A DNA stretch of 64,000 nt from JBCDHN01 sp965224535 (GTDB lineage: Bacteria > Verrucomicrobiota > Verrucomicrobiia > Verrucomicrobiales > DEV007): the NCBI GenBank assembly GCA_965224535.1, contig CBDCZR010000046.1, positions 12,249 to 76,248 of the forward strand. The letters are read 5' to 3'. Under the pieces are notes generated by a model. The model was not told the DNA's origin and made no database searches. It saw only the letters and a list, made by a program, of their open reading frames with translations. Every line of letters begins with the position of its first letter. Position 1 is the first letter of the stretch. Shown here piece by piece: positions 60,245-64,000 of this stretch. Both the position numbers and the translations under genes were made by a program.

Positions 60245-60817
60245 TCACCGCTGCACCACCCGCGTGCCCGCCAGGTGATCGTGCAAAGCGCGTTTTTGCG
60301 AGTCAAACAGCGCGAAGAGGTAGCCCACGCCCAACAGCAGCAGGGTGAGTGATTCCGCCCAGGAACGGCCGAAAGCTTTTCCGAAATTGAGCGGGTCGCC
60401 CTTGTCGTCGATGACCCGGGCGCGCATGAGCCATTTTCCCCAGGTATTGCCGCGCAAAAGCGTGTTGTAGACGAACCAGGTGAACCAGACGCCGATGAAT
60501 CCGAAGAGGCCAACGGCGATGGCCGGGCCCCATTGCGGGCCATCAGGCAGTTTGGCGATGAGGGCGATGGATACGCCGTAAAATGCCGCTGCCACGATCG
60601 ATAAATCCAGGATTTTGGCCAAAAATCGCCGCCCGCGCCCCGCTAACGCGATTCCGTGGGCCTGAACCAGTTCCACCCCGGCGACGCGTTCGTGGATGGG
60701 GTTGACCGTCTCCACAGCGTCGGGAATGGCTTCAGCACGGGCGCCGAGTTCGAAGAGCGGCCGTTCGCCGCCGTCTGGGCTGGAGGATTCTGGGTGGGTC
60801 TCAGGCATGCGTCTCAT
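60245..60817 (-). CDS. RDD-family membrane protein
   Basis: Integral membrane protein of 190 residues. Starting at ATG 60817 it overlaps the MoaD stop as ATGA. RDD signatures are LAGRGRRFLAKILDLSIV (start of the domain) and LRGNTWGKWLMRARVIDDKG, followed by FGKAFGRSWAESLTLLLLGVG and FDSQKRALHDHLAGTRVV. Three hydrophobic segments. The family's function is generally unknown, with some members linked to ion exchange. Confidence 0.88.
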   Translation of the reverse strand: MRRMPETHPESSSPDGGERPLFELGARAEAIPDAVETVNPIHERVAGVELVQAHGIALAGRGRRFLAKILDLSIVAAAFYGVSIALIAKLPDGPQWGPAIAVGLFGFIGVWFTWFVYNTLLRGNTWGKWLMRARVIDDKGDPLNFGKAFGRSWAESLTLLLLGVGYLFALFDSQKRALHDHLAGTRVVQR

Positions 60818-61071
60818 CCACCTTGGACGGGAGGCATGATCGCAATTTCTTGTCCGTTGTGCAACTTTTCGTCGCGTTGGACGTATTTCAGGTCGGCGGC
60901 GACGAGGAGGTTGGTGTCCCAATCGCGCAATTTCGGGTAATCGGAGTAAAGACGCTCCAGCAGGGTCGCGACGGTCCAATCCCGGTCGGCGGGCAACTCC
61001 AAATTGATGCGATCCGCCCCCACGGCATCGCGCAGAACGGAGAAAAAGAGGACCTGGAGCTGAAATCGCAC
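60814..61071 (-). CDS. moaD: MoaD-like molybdopterin-synthase small subunit
   Basis: 85-residue ubiquitin-fold sulfur carrier ending in Gly-Gly (VQGG), the thiocarboxylate-forming tail. VLFFSVLRDAVGADRINLELP and the RDEKLHNGQEIAIMPPVQGG end match MoaD. No moaE is adjacent, so a distant partner is needed. The stop overlaps the RDD gene and the start lies 3 nt after the upstream small secreted protein gene, giving a tight three-gene operon. Confidence 0.85.
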   Translation of the reverse strand: MRFQLQVLFFSVLRDAVGADRINLELPADRDWTVATLLERLYSDYPKLRDWDTNLLVAADLKYVQRDEKLHNGQEIAIMPPVQGG

Positions 61072-61074
61072 CCT

Positions 61075-61593
61075 TTAATCGAGCGCGCTCTTGATCAGCG
61101 CGGTGAAGGATTCGCGGACTTCGTCGGCGACCCTGCCGGGAGCGGTCAATTTCACGAAAACGGAGGTAGCCTCGCCTTCCAGGATTGCGGCCAGCATTTT
61201 GTAGTTCGGCCGGGGCGTTTTGTTGCCGCTAAACGGCCCGCCGGAGCTTTCCAGGTAGGTGCCTGACAAAACCACCAGCACGTTGCCGTCTCCCAGCTTC
61301 TCGCGCTCTTCCTCGGCCGGGCCGCCTTGAAACTGGCCCTTCCAGCGAGTGATGTTCGCCTCGACGCCGCTCTTGCCGAACTCAAAAAAGACGGCAATGG
61401 GATCAAAATCTCCCTCGGCGTCGAATTTTAGCTCGGCCTTGCGCATGGAGCTGCTCGGCTGTTGCGCGGACCACTTTTCGCCCGGTTCGAAGACGAATCC
61501 GCCGATTGGGCCGACAGGTTCGGCGAAGGCGGGCGAGAGGCTGAAGGCTGCCAGGAGAAGGGAAAACAAAAAATGGGATCTTTTCGTTGTCAT
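61075..61593 (-). CDS. Small secreted protein of unknown function
   Basis: 172 residues from ATG 61593, with signal peptide (SHFLFSLLLAAFSLSPAFA). The mature domain, about 150 residues, reads GGFVFEPGEKWSAQQPSSSMRKAELKF and DANITRWKGQF-like VEANITRWKGQFQG, then VVLSGTYLESSGGPFSG and APGRVADEVRESFTALIKSAL. This looks like a beta-rich secreted domain found in the phylum, not assigned here. It precedes moaD by 3 nt. Simple ORF calling gives a much longer protein by running antisense to the DUF1080 gene; that extension is not credible. Confidence 0.8.
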   Translation of the reverse strand: MTTKRSHFLFSLLLAAFSLSPAFAEPVGPIGGFVFEPGEKWSAQQPSSSMRKAELKFDAEGDFDPIAVFFEFGKSGVEANITRWKGQFQGGPAEEEREKLGDGNVLVVLSGTYLESSGGPFSGNKTPRPNYKMLAAILEGEATSVFVKLTAPGRVADEVRESFTALIKSALD

Positions 61594-61674
61594 GCGCCCC
61601 ATTAATCGGGTTGAGGGGCCATTTCCAGCTTTTTCGGCGTTGAATCGCGGTGCGGGCTCGCTATGCGTCCAGCC

Positions 61675-62325
61675 ATGAAAATTCTCACGCTTGCCACGAT
61701 TTTTGCCTTCGCATCCCTTCTGCCAGCCGTAGCCGAGGAAGAGTGGATCGCCCTTTTTGACGGCTCCAACGCCGATGCCTGGCGCGGCTTCAAAAAGGAC
61801 GAAATGCCCGAAGGCTGGGCCATCCAGGAAGACGGCACGCTCATGGGCAAGGGCGGCGGCGACATCATCACCAAGGAAAAGTTCGAGAACTACGAGCTGG
61901 TGGTGGAGTGGAAAATTGAGGTGCGCGGCAACAGCGGCATCCTCCTGCGCGTGGACGAAAGTCCGCAGCGCATCTGGCATCACGCGCCGGAACTCCAGAT
62001 TTATGACGCGAAGGAGGGCGACACGAACTACGGCCACCAGGCGGGCGCTCTCTATGCCCTGGCGCCCACCAAACCGGAGGCGATTAAGCCGGCTGGGGAG
62101 TGGAACGAGACCCGGGTCAAGATTTTGGATGACGTCATCACGGTGACGCACAACGGGATCGAGATCGTGAGCATCAAGGTCGGCGGCGAGGAATGGAACG
62201 CGAAAGTGGCGGCGAGCAAATTCGCGAAATTCGAGCAATTCGGCAAAAATCGCCAGGGGCACATCGGCCTGCAGGATCACGGCCACCCCACGTGGTTTCG
62301 GAGCATCAAACTGCGCAAGCTGTGA
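61675..62325 (+). CDS. DUF1080 (3-keto-disaccharide hydrolase-like) secreted protein
   Basis: 216 residues from ATG 61675 with a signal peptide (MKILTLATIFAFASLLPAVA). The concanavalin-like DUF1080 fold shows WIALFDGSNADAWRGF, LMGKGGGDIITKEKFENYEL, WKIEVRGNSGILLRV, PELQIYDAKEG, GALYALAPTKPEAIKPAGEWNE and GHIGLQDHG. Family members hydrolyse 3-keto-glycosides or bind carbohydrates. Neighbouring sulfatase and oxidoreductase genes fit extracellular polysaccharide use. Confidence 0.93.
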   Translation: MKILTLATIFAFASLLPAVAEEEWIALFDGSNADAWRGFKKDEMPEGWAIQEDGTLMGKGGGDIITKEKFENYELVVEWKIEVRGNSGILLRVDESPQRIWHHAPELQIYDAKEGDTNYGHQAGALYALAPTKPEAIKPAGEWNETRVKILDDVITVTHNGIEIVSIKVGGEEWNAKVAASKFAKFEQFGKNRQGHIGLQDHGHPTWFRSIKLRKL

Positions 62326-62337
62326 GCTGATTCGGCG

Positions 62338-63900
62338 CTATTTTGAGCGAACGGCAGTGCTCGACGTTCGCTTGGCCCACGCGGCATGGCGTTTTTCCAA
62401 TTCGGCGACCTTTTCCGGCATTTTTGCGGCCAGGTCGGTCAACTCCGTGCCGTCGGTTTCCAGGTTGTAGAGTTCCCACGCGCCTTTGTTCGCGGAAACC
62501 AGCTTCCAGGCGCCGGAACGGATCGCTTTGCCCTTGGCGTGAGCCCAAAACAGGTCGCGATGGGGCTGCGCGCCGGATTTCGCGCCGGCCAAAACCGGGA
62601 AAAAGCTGCGGCCCTCCGGATTTAGCGTCGTTTCCGGCCAATCCGTCTGCGCGGCCTGGAGCAACGTCGGCATGAGGTCGATGACGTGGCAAATTTCGCC
62701 GGAAATCGCGCCTTTTTCCAGGCCGGCCTGATTTGGCCAGCTAACGATGAGCGGGGAGCGCGTACCGCCTTCGTGGTCGTGCTGCTTGAAGAGGCGAAAC
62801 GGCGTGTTGCTCGCATTCGCCCAGCCGTAGCCGTAGCTTTGGTAGGTGTGCTCCGGGCCGGGCATGTGCTCGGGAAGATTGCCCGGAATCATGGGGCGGC
62901 CGTCGCGGGTTAGCTTGGGGAGATGGGCGCCTTTGCGCGTGGGGCCGTATTCCACGTGGCAACCGCCGTTGTCGTGCAGGTAGAGAATCAGCGTGTCGTC
63001 AAATTCGCCGGCTTGCTTGAGTTGCTCGACAATTTTGCCGATTCCCCGGTCCATGGCCGTGATTTGCGCGGCATAAACCTCCATGCGCCGCAGTTGCCAC
63101 TCCCCGTGCTCCGTCCCCTCCCAAGCGGGAACGTCCGGATGCCGGTGCGAAAGCTTCCACGCCGGATTCACCACGCCCAGTTCCTTCATCCGCGCGTGAC
63201 GCTGTTTGCGAAGCTCATCCCAGCCCATGGCATAACGCCCACGATAAGCCGCGATATCGTCCGGCTTAGCATGCAGCGGCCAATGCGCCGCGGTGTAGGC
63301 CACGTAGAGGAAAAACGGATCGCCGGAGGTGCGATCTTGCAGGAACTGGATCGCTTGGTCGCTGATGGCATCGGTGTAGTAGTAGCCGGCGTTCTCCTGA
63401 AAATCGCGCGATGCGTCCTGACCGTTTCGGCTTAGCGAAACCGGGGCAAAAAAGCTGCCTGCGCCGTGAATCGTGCCGTAAAACTGGTCGAATCCGCGAT
63501 TTTGCGGCGCATTTGGACCGTCCAACTCGTTGGGATTCGACAAGTGCCACTTGCCGGACATGTAGGTGGTGTAACCGGCGTTTTTTAGCGCCTGAGGCAA
63601 GGTAATCGCGTTAGGATGCAGCCCGCCGTTTGCGGATCCGTTCCGCGGCAGCGCGGTTTTCGGGTAAAGACTGGTCATGAGGCTGGCGCGGGTGGGCCAG
63701 CACATGTTGTTGACGTAGAAATGGGTGAATCGCAGACCGCCGGCGGCCAAGGCATCCAGGTTCGGCGTGTCGATTTCGCCGCCGTAGCAACCGAGGTCGG
63801 AGTAACCCATGTCATCGGCGATGATGACGACAATGTTAGGGCAAGCCGCGGCGTCGGCGGCCACGGCGAGAGCCAAGACGAGCAGGAACGAGATTTGCAT
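62338..63900 (-). CDS. Secreted type I sulfatase
   Basis: 520 residues with signal peptide (MQISFLLVLALAVAADAAA). The FGly-forming motif is C67-W-P-T-R71 (C-x-P-S/T-R class), followed by the metal and substrate motifs NIVVIIADDMGYSDLGCYGG, KWHLSN, YLHDNGG and WHAHAKG-like FWAHAKGKAIRSG. It hydrolyses sulfate esters, probably on sulfated glycans; the specific linkage is not readable. The conversion of the cysteine to formylglycine would require an FGE or anaerobic maturase elsewhere in the genome. The 3' flank (62326-62337) is tight against the convergent DUF1080 gene; 63901-64000 contains nothing recognisable. Confidence 0.94.
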   Translation of the reverse strand: MQISFLLVLALAVAADAAACPNIVVIIADDMGYSDLGCYGGEIDTPNLDALAAGGLRFTHFYVNNMCWPTRASLMTSLYPKTALPRNGSANGGLHPNAITLPQALKNAGYTTYMSGKWHLSNPNELDGPNAPQNRGFDQFYGTIHGAGSFFAPVSLSRNGQDASRDFQENAGYYYTDAISDQAIQFLQDRTSGDPFFLYVAYTAAHWPLHAKPDDIAAYRGRYAMGWDELRKQRHARMKELGVVNPAWKLSHRHPDVPAWEGTEHGEWQLRRMEVYAAQITAMDRGIGKIVEQLKQAGEFDDTLILYLHDNGGCHVEYGPTRKGAHLPKLTRDGRPMIPGNLPEHMPGPEHTYQSYGYGWANASNTPFRLFKQHDHEGGTRSPLIVSWPNQAGLEKGAISGEICHVIDLMPTLLQAAQTDWPETTLNPEGRSFFPVLAGAKSGAQPHRDLFWAHAKGKAIRSGAWKLVSANKGAWELYNLETDGTELTDLAAKMPEKVAELEKRHAAWAKRTSSTAVRSK

Positions 63901-64000
63901 GCGCGAATCTGGCCGAAGGCAGGTGCGGTGGAAAATTGAGCCTTTTCCCGGCTGTTCAGCTTGACTGGCAAGCGTCAGGCCTTCTCCCCCAGGAAAACTC

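Noticed and set aside
61594..62286. N-terminal extension of the 61075-61593 gene to 62286
   Set aside because: It runs antisense through DUF1080; the signal peptide at 61593 marks the real start.

Overview
The window looks like a high-GC chromosome segment from the PVC superphylum, most probably a verrucomicrobial relative. Supporting signs are the planctomycete/verrucomicrobial secreted families (DUF1501, DUF1552, DUF1592 cytochrome, DUF1080, sulfatase, Gfo/Idh, PQQ-type propellers), a sigma factor next to a Hanks-type kinase, Tat-type leaders, and short intergenic GAAACTC microrepeats. There is no rRNA, CRISPR array or prophage. One tRNA gene (Leu, CAG) is present.

Layout. 0-3.3 kb: a minus-strand terminal-oxidase operon (diheme cytochrome c, an unannotated 37-residue membrane peptide, coxB, ctaD). 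3.4-9.4 kb: an AddB-like/AddA-like helicase-nuclease pair. 9.5-12.8 kb: a secreted ceramidase-like enzyme, a GNAT, a SufE-like protein, beta-carbonic anhydrase and tRNA-Leu. 13.3-16.8 kb: ECF-type sigma factor, a transmembrane kinase with a putative heme-c sensor domain, and a zeta-like toxin with a ParD-like antitoxin. 17-25 kb: a Tat protein of unknown role, a DUF116-polyprenyl synthetase fusion, a frameshifted propeller plus terpenoid-barrel pair, and pilT. 25-32 kb: membrane protein/regulator pair, deacetylase-like, RraA-like, class II aldolase, DUF58 (frameshifted) and nadA. 32-34 kb: an IS110-type element with a structured non-coding end. 34-43 kb: ilvB/ilvN, DUF1501, ogg, dxr, mscL, pssA, an atypical rhodanese and maf. 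43-46.6 kb: several damaged genes. 46.7-53 kb: heparinase-like, DUF1552 and DUF1592 genes, with a GxxExxY gene inserted inside a pair of inverted 10-bp-periodic repeat arrays. 53-64 kb: secreted formamidase-like protein, propeller, two cyclophilins, surE, oxidoreductase, PD-(D/E)XK orphan, RDD/MoaD cluster, DUF1080 and sulfatase.

Housekeeping pathways represented are respiration, recombination repair, base-excision repair, branched-chain amino acids, NAD, isoprenoids (dxr plus polyprenyl synthetase) and phosphatidylserine. The accessory part fits a heterotroph that attacks sulfated or uronic-acid polysaccharides.

Most notable observations: (1) the GxxExxY cassette with inverted triple CACTNAT arrays, whose right arm now encodes the signal peptide of the downstream gene; (2) a kinase carrying HxxxCxxC and CxxCH motifs at opposite ends, next to a sigma factor; (3) DUF116 fused to polyprenyl synthetase; (4) an oxidase subunit I in which the K-channel lysine is methionine; (5) a possible bridge-RNA region in the IS110 element; (6) at least nine inferred single-base insertions, all +1, confined to 21-45 kb, which break or fuse genes and may be sequencing artefacts.
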